DNA of 64,000 nt from Clostridium sp. CAG:302 (GTDB lineage: Bacteria; Bacillota_I; Bacilli_A; RF39; UBA660). Both the position numbers and the translations under genes were made by a program. Below the pieces are notes generated by a model. That model made no database searches and had not been told where the DNA came from. It saw nothing but the letters and a program-made list of their open reading frames with translations. Where the stretch lies: assembly GCA_000431795.1 (NCBI GenBank), contig FR887371.1, positions 1 through 64,000 of the forward strand, in the 5' to 3' direction. Of this stretch, positions 42,097 to 52,642 are shown in pieces. The first letter of the stretch is position 1. Each line of letters starts with the position of its first letter.

Positions 42097-42450
42097 CTAA
42101 TCCTTCTTTCCATTTTTATTTACACTTTCCTTTAACATAGATATTTCTTGTATTAATAATTTAGTTTTTTCGTTTTGAATCGATATACTTGTAGTAATAA
42201 TAAACGAAACATAAAACAAGAAGAAAAAGCCAAGTAAGAATACCATATTTGATGGTTCCTCGAAACCAGCAAGTTTTGAGATTTTGAAAACAATTTCAGG
42301 AAATATAACGACGATTGTCATCAAAATAATTAAAAATATCCAAAAACTAGCATACTTCATCGTAAGTCTTTTTTTCTTTACAGTTCTAATTATCAAAAAC
42401 AACTGAAATACTAATAGTAATAATAAAGATATTTTCAATACAATATTCAT
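42097..42450 (-). CDS. DUF2304 membrane protein
   Basis: The 117-residue protein has three membrane segments and the closing pattern FFLFYVSFIITTSISIQNEKTKLLIQEISMLK of DUF2304. These proteins are regularly found beside GT2 polyprenyl-phosphate sugar synthases and may assist them. It overlaps the GT2 gene by 4 bp and is followed by the SMR-like gene 1 bp later. Confidence 0.85.
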   Translation of the reverse strand: MNIVLKISLLLLLVFQLFLIIRTVKKKRLTMKYASFWIFLIILMTIVVIFPEIVFKISKLAGFEEPSNMVFLLGFFFLFYVSFIITTSISIQNEKTKLLIQEISMLKESVNKNGKKD

Positions 42451-43160
42451 TTTTTCATCTCCCCACTTATACTAGTTATTACTATTGATATTGATACACT
42501 AAACATATAGTAAATACTCTTTAATGGTTTTATTGAAGAACTACCAAATTCCCTTTCATGCATTTCAACAGGTATTTCTTTAACTTTAAATCCTTTACTT
42601 ATAAGTTCTACCGTTGATTCTGGTTCAGGATACTCCGTTGGATAGTGATCAGCAAACAATTTAATAACCTTTTTATCTCCTGCTCTAAATCCACTAGTAG
42701 GATCGTATATCTTTTTGCCAGTACATAATTTAATTAAGAAAGACAATATTTTAATTCCCATTCTTCTAGTACCAGTAGACTTAAACTTACTTAATTCACT
42801 TACAAACCTAGAACCAATAACAAAATTATTTCCTTTTTTTATCTCTTCTATCAAGTTATCTATATAATTTTCATCATGTTGTCCATCACCATCAAATTGA
42901 ATAGCTATATCATAATCGTTTTTTAATGCATATTTGTATCCTGTTTGTACAGCACCACCAATACCAAGATTATGTACTAAATTAATAACATCATAATTGT
43001 TTTTTAAACATATTTCTCCAGTATTATCTTTACTGCCATCATTAATTATAATATAGTCTATCTCATTAGAAGATTTCTTTTTATACTTTTTTATTTTATT
43101 TATTGTATTTTCTATGTTTAACTCTTCATTATATGCTGGAATTATCATTAACACTTTCAT
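42447..43160 (-). CDS. GT2 polyprenyl-phosphate sugar synthase (DPM/GtrB-like)
   Basis: I chose the ATG at 43160 (MKVLMIIPAYNEE), with AAGAGG before it; this start lies inside the end of the upstream gene. The 237-residue GT-A fold enzyme has INDGSKDNTGEI, QFDGDGQHDENYI (DxD region), and SGFRAGDKKVI. It probably makes undecaprenyl-phosphate-hexose, which the GT39-like and DUF6020-like membrane proteins could use. It has no C-terminal membrane segments, and the DUF2304 partner may supply them. Confidence 0.85.
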   Translation of the reverse strand: MKVLMIIPAYNEELNIENTINKIKKYKKKSSNEIDYIIINDGSKDNTGEICLKNNYDVINLVHNLGIGGAVQTGYKYALKNDYDIAIQFDGDGQHDENYIDNLIEEIKKGNNFVIGSRFVSELSKFKSTGTRRMGIKILSFLIKLCTGKKIYDPTSGFRAGDKKVIKLFADHYPTEYPEPESTVELISKGFKVKEIPVEMHEREFGSSSIKPLKSIYYMFSVSISIVITSISGEMKK

Positions 43161-44454
43161 TTCTTTTACCTCTTCTACTTTTATATATTTCACAAAAACT
43201 TAAAATACCAATACCAATAATTATATATCTTATAAAGAACATACTTATAGCATATCTACTAAAAGCAAATGTATAGGAATATATGGCTATTTGAGATCCA
43301 TATGTTAATATTAAGAACAACCACTCTTTAATTCTCTTTTTATTTATAAAAATAAGTATTGAACTAATAACAAACAATATTATTTCAACTTTTCTTACTA
43401 CATTTAATTGATTACCACTTATTCCCATAATAGTATCCCAATAAAAGTAATTATCAAAATTTTGTAATGGTTTATAAATTAAATATGATTTAAGCATAGA
43501 GACCTTATCTTTATTCCACCATTCATGCATTCGATATTTTGCTTTCAAGCCGTCATATTCTAATGAATAATACTTTGTCATATAATCTTTTTTATTAGGG
43601 TTTTGTAAATAGTATTTCATTTCAGCAGGCATTTTTTCATCAACATTTTTCACATAATCTAATTCTTCATCTGTAGGATAACCACTTCCCTGATATGTTC
43701 CTAAAAGCAGTGGATTACCTGTACCATATGTTAATGGAATAAAATGATTAAATATTTTATAGTTTCTATAAGTCCAAGGTATTAAACATAATAACAAAAT
43801 AATTCCAGCAATTATACATTGCCTAATTAAAAGTTTAAAATTATATTTTTTTAATATTAAGAAAACAAACAGAAAAATAGGAAATATGCCTATAGTTGGA
43901 CGTATAAATACTGCCAATATATAATAAATCACTATTAAAATAAAATCTTTTTTGTTCGCCTTCATAGATAATTTTAATGTATGATATATAAGTAAAGAAA
44001 ATAGTAAAATATATGGTGTTTCAGTTAAAATTAAATTATCCATCCAAATATAATCAGCAGCAAGAAAAAACAAGCATGAAATAGCAGCAATATATTGATT
44101 AGAATATAATTTAATAGTTTTATAAACAATATAAATCGTTAACAATCCCATAACCAGCCATAATATTTTAAGAGAAATTATAAGCTTCGAACCAACACCA
44201 AATATTAGTGCCATAAATGCAATCAAAAATGTCATGCCTGGCATTATTTGTGCGGACAATACATCGTGCATTGTTATTTCACCAGTTTGTAAAAATACTA
44301 TACCGCTTTTTATATAGTCAGCATCATCACTATTCAATGAATAATTAAATCCTAATTCTTTTAAAGCTAAAATATGTAAAATTAATGATATAATTAACAC
44401 AACCAAAATACACCAATTATCTAAAAACAAAGACTTTATCTTATTTTTCTGCAT
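43129..44454 (-). CDS. GT39-family (ArnT/PMT-like) glycosyltransferase
   Basis: The 441-residue protein has about eleven membrane segments. The first extracytoplasmic loop carries the acidic NSDDADYIKSG, and RPTIGIFPIFLF follows later. This fits the GT-C fold enzymes that use polyprenyl-phosphate sugars. The gene for a suitable donor synthase overlaps its 3' end by 32 bp. Confidence 0.75.
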   Translation of the reverse strand: MQKNKIKSLFLDNWCILVVLIISLILHILALKELGFNYSLNSDDADYIKSGIVFLQTGEITMHDVLSAQIMPGMTFLIAFMALIFGVGSKLIISLKILWLVMGLLTIYIVYKTIKLYSNQYIAAISCLFFLAADYIWMDNLILTETPYILLFSLLIYHTLKLSMKANKKDFILIVIYYILAVFIRPTIGIFPIFLFVFLILKKYNFKLLIRQCIIAGIILLLCLIPWTYRNYKIFNHFIPLTYGTGNPLLLGTYQGSGYPTDEELDYVKNVDEKMPAEMKYYLQNPNKKDYMTKYYSLEYDGLKAKYRMHEWWNKDKVSMLKSYLIYKPLQNFDNYFYWDTIMGISGNQLNVVRKVEIILFVISSILIFINKKRIKEWLFLILTYGSQIAIYSYTFAFSRYAISMFFIRYIIIGIGILSFCEIYKSRRGKRNESVNDNSSI

Positions 44455-44461
44455 ATCTAAC

Positions 44462-45172
44462 TCACCTATACTTTTTTATTCTAAATAAAAATTTAACATT
44501 GCTATCATAAAATCTTTTTAATCTTTTTGGTTCTTTCATAATTCTGTATAACCATTCTAGATTTAATTTAATAAATATTTTAGGTGCCCTTTTTTTCATA
44601 CCACTCATTACATCAAAAGAACCGCCAACACCAACAAATATACCTTTTTTAAATCTATTTAAATGTTTATATATTAACATTTCTTGAAGCGGAATACCAA
44701 GTGCTACAAGAACTATATCAGGCTCAAGCTTTACAATTTCATCAAATACCTTATCTTTATCAGCAACATACCCATTAGAAGTACCAACTAGTTTTAAATT
44801 AGGATATTGTTCTTTAATAACTATTTTCATTGAATCAATAACTTCTTGCTTAGAACCAAATAAATAAATACTCTTTTTTTGTTCATTACCAAACTTTAAT
44901 AATTCATTTGCAATATCTATTCCAGTAATTCTCTCTTCAATGTTATACCCAATCTTTTTACCAGCCTTCAATACACCTATACCATCTGGTACCATAACCG
45001 TTTCTTTATCTAATAACATTTTTCTTACATCTTCATTTTTTTCACTAATCATAAATGTTTCAGGATTAGCGGTAATAACAAATGTTTTCTTATTATTTTT
45101 TAAATTATCACTTAAAATTTCATAAAAAGATTGTGCACTCTTTTTATATAATTTATCAAATAGTTTTCTCAT
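44462..45172 (-). CDS. WecG/TagA/CpsF-family glycosyltransferase
   Basis: The 236-residue protein has the family motifs TANPETFMIS, VPDGIGVLKAGK (catalytic Asp), ERITGIDIANELL, LVALGIPLQEMLI and FVGVGGSFDVMSG. TagA adds ManNAc to the lipid-linked GlcNAc made by TagO, and WecG adds ManNAcA. With wecB and a tagO-like gene in the same cluster, a ManNAc-GlcNAc linkage unit is likely. Confidence 0.9.
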   Translation of the reverse strand: MRKLFDKLYKKSAQSFYEILSDNLKNNKKTFVITANPETFMISEKNEDVRKMLLDKETVMVPDGIGVLKAGKKIGYNIEERITGIDIANELLKFGNEQKKSIYLFGSKQEVIDSMKIVIKEQYPNLKLVGTSNGYVADKDKVFDEIVKLEPDIVLVALGIPLQEMLIYKHLNRFKKGIFVGVGGSFDVMSGMKKRAPKIFIKLNLEWLYRIMKEPKRLKRFYDSNVKFLFRIKKYR

Positions 45173-45231
45173 CTATTCACCTCTTAGTTCCTATAACAAT
45201 AGTATACCATTATTATATATTTTTTTTAATA

Positions 45232-47934
45232 TTATTTTAGAATTTTTTCCCAAATATTAACTATTTTTTCTTTAGAAAATTCATTTGCTTTGTTTTTAGC
45301 CTCTATTCCCAATTCATTTCTTAGTTTAGAATCATTAATTACTTTTTCGATTTTTTCTATATATTCTTCTTCATTTCTATTTTTAATAATATAACCATTT
45401 TTATTATTATCAATTATATCATTAACTCCACTAGCAATTTCATAAGCTATACAAGGTATACCATAACTCATAGCCTCTAAAAGTACCATTGGAAGTCCTT
45501 CTGTTTCAGAAGCCATTAAAAATAAACTAGATTTTAACATATATTCTTCAATTTCTTCTTTGTTTTTATAACCAGTAAGTATAATTCTATCATTCATATT
45601 TAAATCATTAATTAACTTATTAAGATTATTAAATTCTTTACCATCGCCAATGATATATAATTTCCAATCATTTTCTTTTATTTTAGAAAAAGCTTTAATA
45701 ATATCATCATTTCTTTTACCGTAATCTAATCTGCTTATAGTTATAATATTCTTTTTATCTAGTTTACTTTGTTTACTAGGTATATAATATAACATATTAG
45801 GTACCAAAACTACTTTAGTATGTTTATTCTTAATTAAAAACTTTTTATAATCTTTTTCTAAAGTCTTAGTAAGAGCAAATAAAAAATCTATATTATAATA
45901 TTTATTTTTTAATATATTAATATATCTTTTATTATTATTATGATAATGATGTTCTTGTGCTATTTTAACTGAATTATCATTACCATATTTACTAAGTAAA
46001 GCACTAAAATCATATCTAGTGGAAACTATATATTTACTATCACAATTTTTTATATAGTTAATTACTCTAATTTTCTTTTTCGTTAATATACTAACAGACC
46101 TTATACCCTCTTTTAATATATTAAATATTTTATGATTATGAAAAGCATCTAAGAATTCTTCTTTATTTGGACCACCATCATATAAATATTTAACTTTAAT
46201 TTTATCATTAAGTCTATTAGCTTGTGTCTTACTTAGTTTATAAAATGACATAATTTCAATATCGTAATCATCACATAAACTATTTGCAGTATTAATTGTA
46301 GCACTTTCTATACCACCATAACCTAGATGTAATAGCAAGAAACTTATTTTATTATCATTAATATTAATTTGATTTCGTTTTACTCCATTATATAGACCAA
46401 CTAACAATAAAGACAAAATACAAGTGGTAAGAAATATTCCAAAAACATGACCAGCCAATATAGAAGATAAAATCATATAAGCAGAGGCAAGTAAAAATGA
46501 ACAAGTAAATATATTAATTTTTTTCTTAAAATGTATAAGTAATGAGACTAAACTAAATGCAAAAATAGCGACAAATGGTATTGTAACCAAAAACATGCCA
46601 ATTTTTCCAAGCCAAACTTCTTGTCCAATAAAGTCTCTCTCTAGATATGGAAAATTAGAAGAATACCCTATTCCTAACCACTTATCTATTTTATCATCAT
46701 GCTTATTTAATATATCCTCATACATACTCTTTTTAAATCCTCTATAATTAGTCAAAAAAGAAGTATCTTGTTTAATTGTATCAAACCAAAAATTGAAGTT
46801 CTCCTTAACTGGATAAAACTCAACATATGTCTCAGGAACACTAAACTTTTGAGGACATTTTTCAATACATAGTGATAAATACTCTTTTTCACTATTATCA
46901 ATATTTTCTTTTTTTAATATAGCATCTAGAGATAAATTATATTTATCACTTAACTCATCTATCAAATAATCACATTCTGAATTCACTGAAGGCACATCAT
47001 TATCCGTATTATTATTTATATTAGTTATATATCCCTGCATTTTATATTTTACAGGTGAATAACTAAAAAGAAATAATATAAAGCAGAATTCTAATACAAA
47101 GAACAAACATCTTATTTTTAATACTTTTTTCTTGTTAAAAATATACTCTATCATTGCATAAACAAATATTGATAAAATAGAAAAAGTAATAGCAAAAAAG
47201 GCTGTCTTTGTAGATAACATTAATGCTGCAATTAATTTAATTAAAAATGACAAATAATATTTGCAATCATTTTTTAATAATGTATAAAAAGCAGATATAA
47301 AAAGCAAAGATCCCAGTATAGCAGAGAGTTGATTAGTTGAATAAAATAATCCTTTTGATGTATATAAATCAACATCATTAATATTAATGCCATTAAACCA
47401 GCTAAATATATTACCTATTATAGTAACATTTCCTTCATAGTTAGAAGAATACCCAACATATGAAAACTTAAAAACATTGCTAATAACTATTATTAAACTA
47501 AATATTAAACTAATTTTTGATAAAGTACCCATTATATCTATCGTTTTAAGATTAGATTTCATGTATACAAACAAGACAATCAAAGGTAAAATATAAGCCC
47601 TAACAACATAATATAGTTCTACAATCGTTGATATATTTTCATTAATATATATAAAATTTTCAAAGGATAAAATATGCAAAACATGAAGGAATATATATAT
47701 TCCATAAACAATTATTATTGGAATTATTTTTTTAGAAAATATTTTTTTGTTTTCTTGTTTACTTTTAAAAAACAACAAGACAAACAAAATAAAAGTAAAT
47801 AAAAAGTTAATCAATTCAACAAAGGAAAAACCAAATAATTGAAATTTGTTACCTACTGTTGAACGATAAATATCCATGAATGGAAGTAAAAAACTAAGTA
47901 ATAAAATATATTTATCATAATTTTTCTTTTTCAT
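45232..47934 (-). CDS. Fusion of a Wzy/O-antigen-ligase-like membrane domain with a GT4 glycosyltransferase
   Basis: The 900-residue protein (ATG 47934) has about twelve membrane segments in residues 1-520 with one long outside loop (about 315-430), as in Wzy/WaaL polymerases. From about residue 530 a complete GT-B domain follows: LHLGYGGIESATINTANSL, IITISRLDYGKRNDDIIKAF, LYIIGDGKE and SETEGLPMVLLEAMSYGIPCIAYE. The donor-binding Glu pair (E-x7-E) is kept. A fused polymerase and sugar transferase is unusual. I see no stop or frameshift between the parts. Confidence 0.85.
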   Translation of the reverse strand: MKKKNYDKYILLLSFLLPFMDIYRSTVGNKFQLFGFSFVELINFLFTFILFVLLFFKSKQENKKIFSKKIIPIIIVYGIYIFLHVLHILSFENFIYINENISTIVELYYVVRAYILPLIVLFVYMKSNLKTIDIMGTLSKISLIFSLIIVISNVFKFSYVGYSSNYEGNVTIIGNIFSWFNGININDVDLYTSKGLFYSTNQLSAILGSLLFISAFYTLLKNDCKYYLSFLIKLIAALMLSTKTAFFAITFSILSIFVYAMIEYIFNKKKVLKIRCLFFVLEFCFILFLFSYSPVKYKMQGYITNINNNTDNDVPSVNSECDYLIDELSDKYNLSLDAILKKENIDNSEKEYLSLCIEKCPQKFSVPETYVEFYPVKENFNFWFDTIKQDTSFLTNYRGFKKSMYEDILNKHDDKIDKWLGIGYSSNFPYLERDFIGQEVWLGKIGMFLVTIPFVAIFAFSLVSLLIHFKKKINIFTCSFLLASAYMILSSILAGHVFGIFLTTCILSLLLVGLYNGVKRNQININDNKISFLLLHLGYGGIESATINTANSLCDDYDIEIMSFYKLSKTQANRLNDKIKVKYLYDGGPNKEEFLDAFHNHKIFNILKEGIRSVSILTKKKIRVINYIKNCDSKYIVSTRYDFSALLSKYGNDNSVKIAQEHHYHNNNKRYINILKNKYYNIDFLFALTKTLEKDYKKFLIKNKHTKVVLVPNMLYYIPSKQSKLDKKNIITISRLDYGKRNDDIIKAFSKIKENDWKLYIIGDGKEFNNLNKLINDLNMNDRIILTGYKNKEEIEEYMLKSSLFLMASETEGLPMVLLEAMSYGIPCIAYEIASGVNDIIDNNKNGYIIKNRNEEEYIEKIEKVINDSKLRNELGIEAKNKANEFSKEKIVNIWEKILK

Positions 47935-47951
47935 TCTTATCATCCCTAACA

Positions 47952-48914
47952 TTAATTCTTTTTTATTTTAAATATAAAATTAATAATACCATACTGCTTT
48001 TTTAATAACAACTTATATATAATTTTTCGATTTTTATCCAATTGTGACAAATAACTATTACTTTTAAAATTTGGAAAATTATCATTCATATAACATAATA
48101 ACTTATCAATAGTTTCTAATTTTATATTCTTATCTGCTTCAGATCTAATTATTCTAACAATAGCGGATATATATATATGATCAATAGCCAAAAACTCTAT
48201 AATTTCCTTATTATCATCATACATAGAGCTTTTTAATATACTATCAAAAGCTTCTAAAATCTCAAGATTTCTTAAAACATTAGAATTATTCATCGTTGAT
48301 CCTTCTCTTATTAAATAATCATACAAAGGTTCATTTACATACCCAATCCTATTTGCCTTACATATTACATTAATAGAAAAATCAAAATCTTCATACCATA
48401 CTTTACTTCTAAAAGATAGGTCATCAAGAATAGATTTTTTATATATTTTATTCCATACTGCTTTTTTTCCCAACAAAGCATTAATTTTATTATCTTCATA
48501 ATTAATATGTTCTAAATCTATTTTTTTATTTTTATAATCTTCACTAACATTATAATTTCCACATATAACTATATCCAAATCATCATCTACAGCTTTTTTA
48601 TATAGTTTTTCAAACATTTGAGGTTCAACAAAATCATCTGAATCAACATAACCAATATACTTTCCATTAGCTTTTGATAATCCATAATTTCTTGCAGAGC
48701 CTTGTCCTCCATTTTCTGTTATATATGATTTTATATTTTTATATTTCTTAGCATAATCATCAATGATTTTTTGACTATTATCTTTTGAGCCATCATTAAC
48801 AACTATTATTTCAATATCTTTAAGTGTTTGTGAGACCAAACTTTTTAAACATTTATCAATATATTTTTCCACTCCATACACAGGAACTATTACACTAACA
48901 CTATATTTTATCAT
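47952..48914 (-). CDS. GT2 family glycosyltransferase
   Basis: The 320-residue GT-A enzyme shows VSVIVPVYGVEKYIDKCLKSLVSQT, VVNDGSKDNS and GYVDSDDFVEPQMF (DxD), followed by the acceptor-side WYEDFDFSINV. It builds the repeat unit on the cytoplasmic side. It overlaps the upstream GT4 gene by 1 bp and precedes the fusion gene. Confidence 0.92.
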   Translation of the reverse strand: MIKYSVSVIVPVYGVEKYIDKCLKSLVSQTLKDIEIIVVNDGSKDNSQKIIDDYAKKYKNIKSYITENGGQGSARNYGLSKANGKYIGYVDSDDFVEPQMFEKLYKKAVDDDLDIVICGNYNVSEDYKNKKIDLEHINYEDNKINALLGKKAVWNKIYKKSILDDLSFRSKVWYEDFDFSINVICKANRIGYVNEPLYDYLIREGSTMNNSNVLRNLEILEAFDSILKSSMYDDNKEIIEFLAIDHIYISAIVRIIRSEADKNIKLETIDKLLCYMNDNFPNFKSNSYLSQLDKNRKIIYKLLLKKQYGIINFIFKIKKN

Positions 48915-50020
48915 TATTTTTCATCTCCAATCATTTTTTCAATATTTTTTATTTGGCTTTCGATAGAAAAATTCTTTGAATAACAAATAGCTTCTCTGCT
49001 AAATTTATTATACAATTTAGTATCAGCCATCAATAATTCTATTTTACTTACAAATTCTTCAATATTATTAGCTATAAATCCACATTGCTCATCATTAGAT
49101 ATTTCTAGTGCTCCACCAACATTTGTAGAAACAAATGGTACACCTAAAGTAATAGCTTCCACAAATATTGTCGGAAAGCCTTCACTATAAGAGCAACCTA
49201 TCACTATATGTGCATTCTTAATATATGGATATGGATTTTTTTGATATCCAAGTATATCAATATATTTTTCAATTTTTAATTCAGAAATTCTCTTATTCAT
49301 TTGCTCCAACAAATCACCTTTTCCAATAAATTGCATTTTAAAATCATATCCAGCATCAACTAGTTTTTTAGCAACTTCAATTGCAAATAAAGGATTTTTA
49401 TTGTTATCAAATCTATTGATAAATAAAATTGTCTTCTTTTTATTTTTCACTTCAAAACTTGTAGACTTATCTATTATATTTTGTATATTAAATCCATTGT
49501 TAATAAGAACTATTTTATTCTTATATTCGGGAAAAACTTCTAATAGTGATTTCTTTGTATTATTAGAAATTGCTACAATTTTATTTACATTTTTAAAGCT
49601 TTTCTTTTGAGCAATATAATTTAGTTTATCATTATTCAAATCATAAACATCACCATGAACCCAAGCATAAGTTTTACACTTTTTATCAAGTAAAAAGGTA
49701 GGAATTAAATAATTAAAAGATATTTGCATATCATAATTATTTTTTATATATTTTTTCCTTAAATAATAAGGAAAAACATATAAAAGAATCTTATATAAAA
49801 TTTTTTTTAAAATACTATCATTATCAGCATCAATTATAGGTTCAAGTAAAGTTACATTATCATTAATTTCTTCATTATTAATATTAGTATGCCAATACTC
49901 AATAATATCAATATCATACCTATTTTTATCTAAATTATTTACTATATTAGCAAGCACTCTTTCAGCACCACCTCCGTAAGTAAATGACCAAATTATAAAT
50001 AATATCTTTTTCTTTTTCAT
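48914..50020 (-). CDS. GT4 family glycosyltransferase
   Basis: The 368-residue GT-B enzyme (ATG 50020, AGGATG upstream) has FIIWSFTYGGGAERVLANI, the KTILFINRFDNNKNP strand, MQFIGKGD and SYSEGFPTIFVEAITLGVPFVSTNVGG with the E-x7-E donor motif. It acts in the same glycan pathway as its neighbours. The acceptor is unknown. Confidence 0.9.
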   Translation of the reverse strand: MKKKKILFIIWSFTYGGGAERVLANIVNNLDKNRYDIDIIEYWHTNINNEEINDNVTLLEPIIDADNDSILKKILYKILLYVFPYYLRKKYIKNNYDMQISFNYLIPTFLLDKKCKTYAWVHGDVYDLNNDKLNYIAQKKSFKNVNKIVAISNNTKKSLLEVFPEYKNKIVLINNGFNIQNIIDKSTSFEVKNKKKTILFINRFDNNKNPLFAIEVAKKLVDAGYDFKMQFIGKGDLLEQMNKRISELKIEKYIDILGYQKNPYPYIKNAHIVIGCSYSEGFPTIFVEAITLGVPFVSTNVGGALEISNDEQCGFIANNIEEFVSKIELLMADTKLYNKFSREAICYSKNFSIESQIKNIEKMIGDEK

Positions 50021-50030
50021 TTTTAACATC

Positions 50031-51086
50031 CTATTCAAATTCAACTGTTTCCTTTACATCATTATTTATTTCATATGGAAAATCATATAAATAATCTTTT
50101 AATTTTTCTTCAATAATTCTACTCTCTTCCAGATACTCTTTTTTTCTAAACAATTGTGTGTTCTTAATTGATATATCAGGATTAAATCTTGATTTTTTAT
50201 TTACATGATCTTTCTCAGTAAAGCCCAAAAATTTTGTTATTTCTTTTACTTTATTTTCATAATCATAAATTAGATCTTCAAACTTTACTCTATACACCTT
50301 ATTTGAATTGCATTTTTTTTCACTTTCACGCATTTTTTTATAAAAATCACAAAATTCATTCACTTCTAATGGAAAAGGTACACATAATTGTCTTGCTTGC
50401 CATATATACTTATTAATAATAAATACATCTCTAGGATCTCTTTCAACTACTATTACTCTTAATTTATCATCAAAATAATTATTTACTCTAAATAAATTAA
50501 ATGGTAATAGGAATTGATCTAATATAATATTTTCTTTACCTTTAGCTATTTCTTTAATTATCTTATATATATATTCATTTGAATACTTATAAAATTCTTT
50601 ATCTTTAATATATGAAATTCTCATTCCATCGGAATATTTAAGTACTTTATTAAATCTAATCTTATTCAAAGTAAACATTTTTAGTGGCTTTCTAATCAAC
50701 AATTTAATAAACATTTTTGCATTAACTTCTTCATGCATATACCAATATCCAGAATAATTAAATTGTTGAATATTTTTTATAAAATCATCAGTTATTTTCA
50801 TAAAGTTAGGACTAATAATTTTTTTATAATTTCCTACCCACCAATATTTTTTATCGTATAATTTCTTCATTTGTAGTTCAAAACTTCTTATAGCCTCATC
50901 ACTTCTAATTGCATTATTACCTATTAATAATTTATCTTCTAAGTCGAAAAGTCCATTCGGACAATGTAATAATACATATTCATAACTCTTATATTCATTT
51001 TGACAATCCTTAAACTCTGCAACTAAATCCGTAATAGCAGAACTTCCACTTCCCATATAGCCAGTAGGAACTATGATTCTTTTCAT
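50031..51086 (-). CDS. Sulfotransferase-like protein
   Basis: The 351-residue protein begins IIVPTGYMGSGSSAITDLV, a P-loop-like 5'-phosphosulfate site. Later it has VIVVERDPRDVFI, like the 3'-phosphate site of PAPS sulfotransferases, and VYRVKFEDLIYDYENKVKEI, the usual closing region. It may sulfate the surface glycan. No PAPS synthesis gene is visible in the window. The family assignment is moderate. Confidence 0.7.
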   Translation of the reverse strand: MKRIIVPTGYMGSGSSAITDLVAEFKDCQNEYKSYEYVLLHCPNGLFDLEDKLLIGNNAIRSDEAIRSFELQMKKLYDKKYWWVGNYKKIISPNFMKITDDFIKNIQQFNYSGYWYMHEEVNAKMFIKLLIRKPLKMFTLNKIRFNKVLKYSDGMRISYIKDKEFYKYSNEYIYKIIKEIAKGKENIILDQFLLPFNLFRVNNYFDDKLRVIVVERDPRDVFIINKYIWQARQLCVPFPLEVNEFCDFYKKMRESEKKCNSNKVYRVKFEDLIYDYENKVKEITKFLGFTEKDHVNKKSRFNPDISIKNTQLFRKKEYLEESRIIEEKLKDYLYDFPYEINNDVKETVEFE

Positions 51087-52546
51087 TTTTTATCACCTTT
51101 TCCAATCTTAAATTTAAACTTACTTAAAATAAATATTAAATTATTATCTTTTGTCAATAACAAAACGCCAAAATATAAAATGATACAAGCGGCCACAATC
51201 AAGCAAAGATTTACAACAAAGCTCAAATTAAAAGTTCTGATTATTAATGAAAGTGGTATAAAAAGTATACCTATTATCAAATAAAGTAAATTTCTTTTTG
51301 TAAATATTTCTACATTTAAATTCATTTTTTTTCTTGCGTAAATATAATGACAAATGAATACAATAATTTCTGAAATACCTGTAGTTATCATTGCAGTTGA
51401 AGGATTCAAAATATCAAAAAAGACTAATAAATAATTCATAATCAAATTCAATGCTCCACAGCTAAGTGAAACTTTTAATATTCTATCCTCTCTATCATTT
51501 GGATACATAACCAAATTATTCATAACTGATTCTAGACTAACAAATATCCTAACCATACTTGCAATCATAAGAGGAATAACCGCTGTAACATATTTTTCTC
51601 CTGCATATAATGCAATAATTTCTTTAGCAAGAACAAATATACCAAAACACATTGGAACTATTATAAATAATAATGAAGAAATAGAATTATTTAATTTCTC
51701 TTCATACTTCTCCTTACCTTCATTTCTTAAAATATATGACATTCTGGGAATTGATACAAATATTATAGAATAAGGAATAGAAGCTAATGTAGACACAACA
51801 TAATAAGGAATATAATATAGTGTAACAGAAACATCATCAACATATTTTCCAAGCATAACTTTATCAAGCTGACTATATAATAAATCAAGGTTAGAAATAA
51901 TTAAAACCGCTATTAATGGTTTAATATATTTTTTAAGTTTAAATTCCGAAAAATCAAATTTAATTTTTTTCTTTGAATATATAAAACTAATTATATTATT
52001 TAATAATATAGTTAAGCAAACTATTATCGCATATAAAATAACATCATCAGGCTTTCTTACAAATAATAATAAAGCAATAAAATAAATAATCTTAACAATA
52101 ACAGATTTTATAGTAATAAATTTATAATTTTCTAAAGCCTCATTAACAAATTCTACATAAAACACATTAGCAACTATTTGTATTATCATTATCATATATA
52201 ATGATGTTGCTATCCCACTCGAAGAGAATATAACATAAAGTAAATATATAATTAATACTAATATATTAGAAAAAAGAGAAATCAAAAACAAATTACTAAA
52301 AAGTTTAGAAGTAGCTTTTTTATCATTCCTAATTCTACTAATTTCTCTAACTCCATAATTATAAACTCCAAAAGAGGCAAATGCTAAAAAAATCTGAAAC
52401 TCAGATAATACTCTATTATAAGTTCCATATAAATTAACATCTAACAATCTTACAATGTAAGGGCCTATTATTATAGGAATAACTATATTTACCAAACTAA
52501 GTATAGATTTATAAATTGTATTTTTAAATAAAGTATTTTTCTTCAT
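51083..52546 (-). CDS. Wzx-type lipid-linked oligosaccharide flippase (MOP superfamily), first copy
   Basis: The 487-residue protein has about fourteen membrane segments. Its early motif VIPIIIGPYIVRLLDVNLYGTYNRVLSEFQIF is typical of polysaccharide biosynthesis flippases. It moves undecaprenyl-linked repeat units outward. I take the ATG at 52546. A second, different flippase lies at 59436. Confidence 0.92.
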   Translation of the reverse strand: MKKNTLFKNTIYKSILSLVNIVIPIIIGPYIVRLLDVNLYGTYNRVLSEFQIFLAFASFGVYNYGVREISRIRNDKKATSKLFSNLFLISLFSNILVLIIYLLYVIFSSSGIATSLYMIMIIQIVANVFYVEFVNEALENYKFITIKSVIVKIIYFIALLLFVRKPDDVILYAIIVCLTILLNNIISFIYSKKKIKFDFSEFKLKKYIKPLIAVLIISNLDLLYSQLDKVMLGKYVDDVSVTLYYIPYYVVSTLASIPYSIIFVSIPRMSYILRNEGKEKYEEKLNNSISSLLFIIVPMCFGIFVLAKEIIALYAGEKYVTAVIPLMIASMVRIFVSLESVMNNLVMYPNDREDRILKVSLSCGALNLIMNYLLVFFDILNPSTAMITTGISEIIVFICHYIYARKKMNLNVEIFTKRNLLYLIIGILFIPLSLIIRTFNLSFVVNLCLIVAACIILYFGVLLLTKDNNLIFILSKFKFKIGKGDKK

Positions 52547-52608
52547 CTTAGGCACCAGCTTTCTATTAAATTATACTATAAAAAGCCATTATTATCAAGG
52601 TAATAGAA

Positions 52609-52642
52609 AAAAGAATATCATATTTTACAAATAATATTCTTT
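52609..52642 (-). terminator. Terminator after the NTase-aminotransferase fusion
   Basis: On the minus strand AAAGAATATTAT pairs with TGATATTCTTTT with one mismatch, followed by TTTT. It overlaps the stop region of the fusion gene. Confidence 0.6.
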
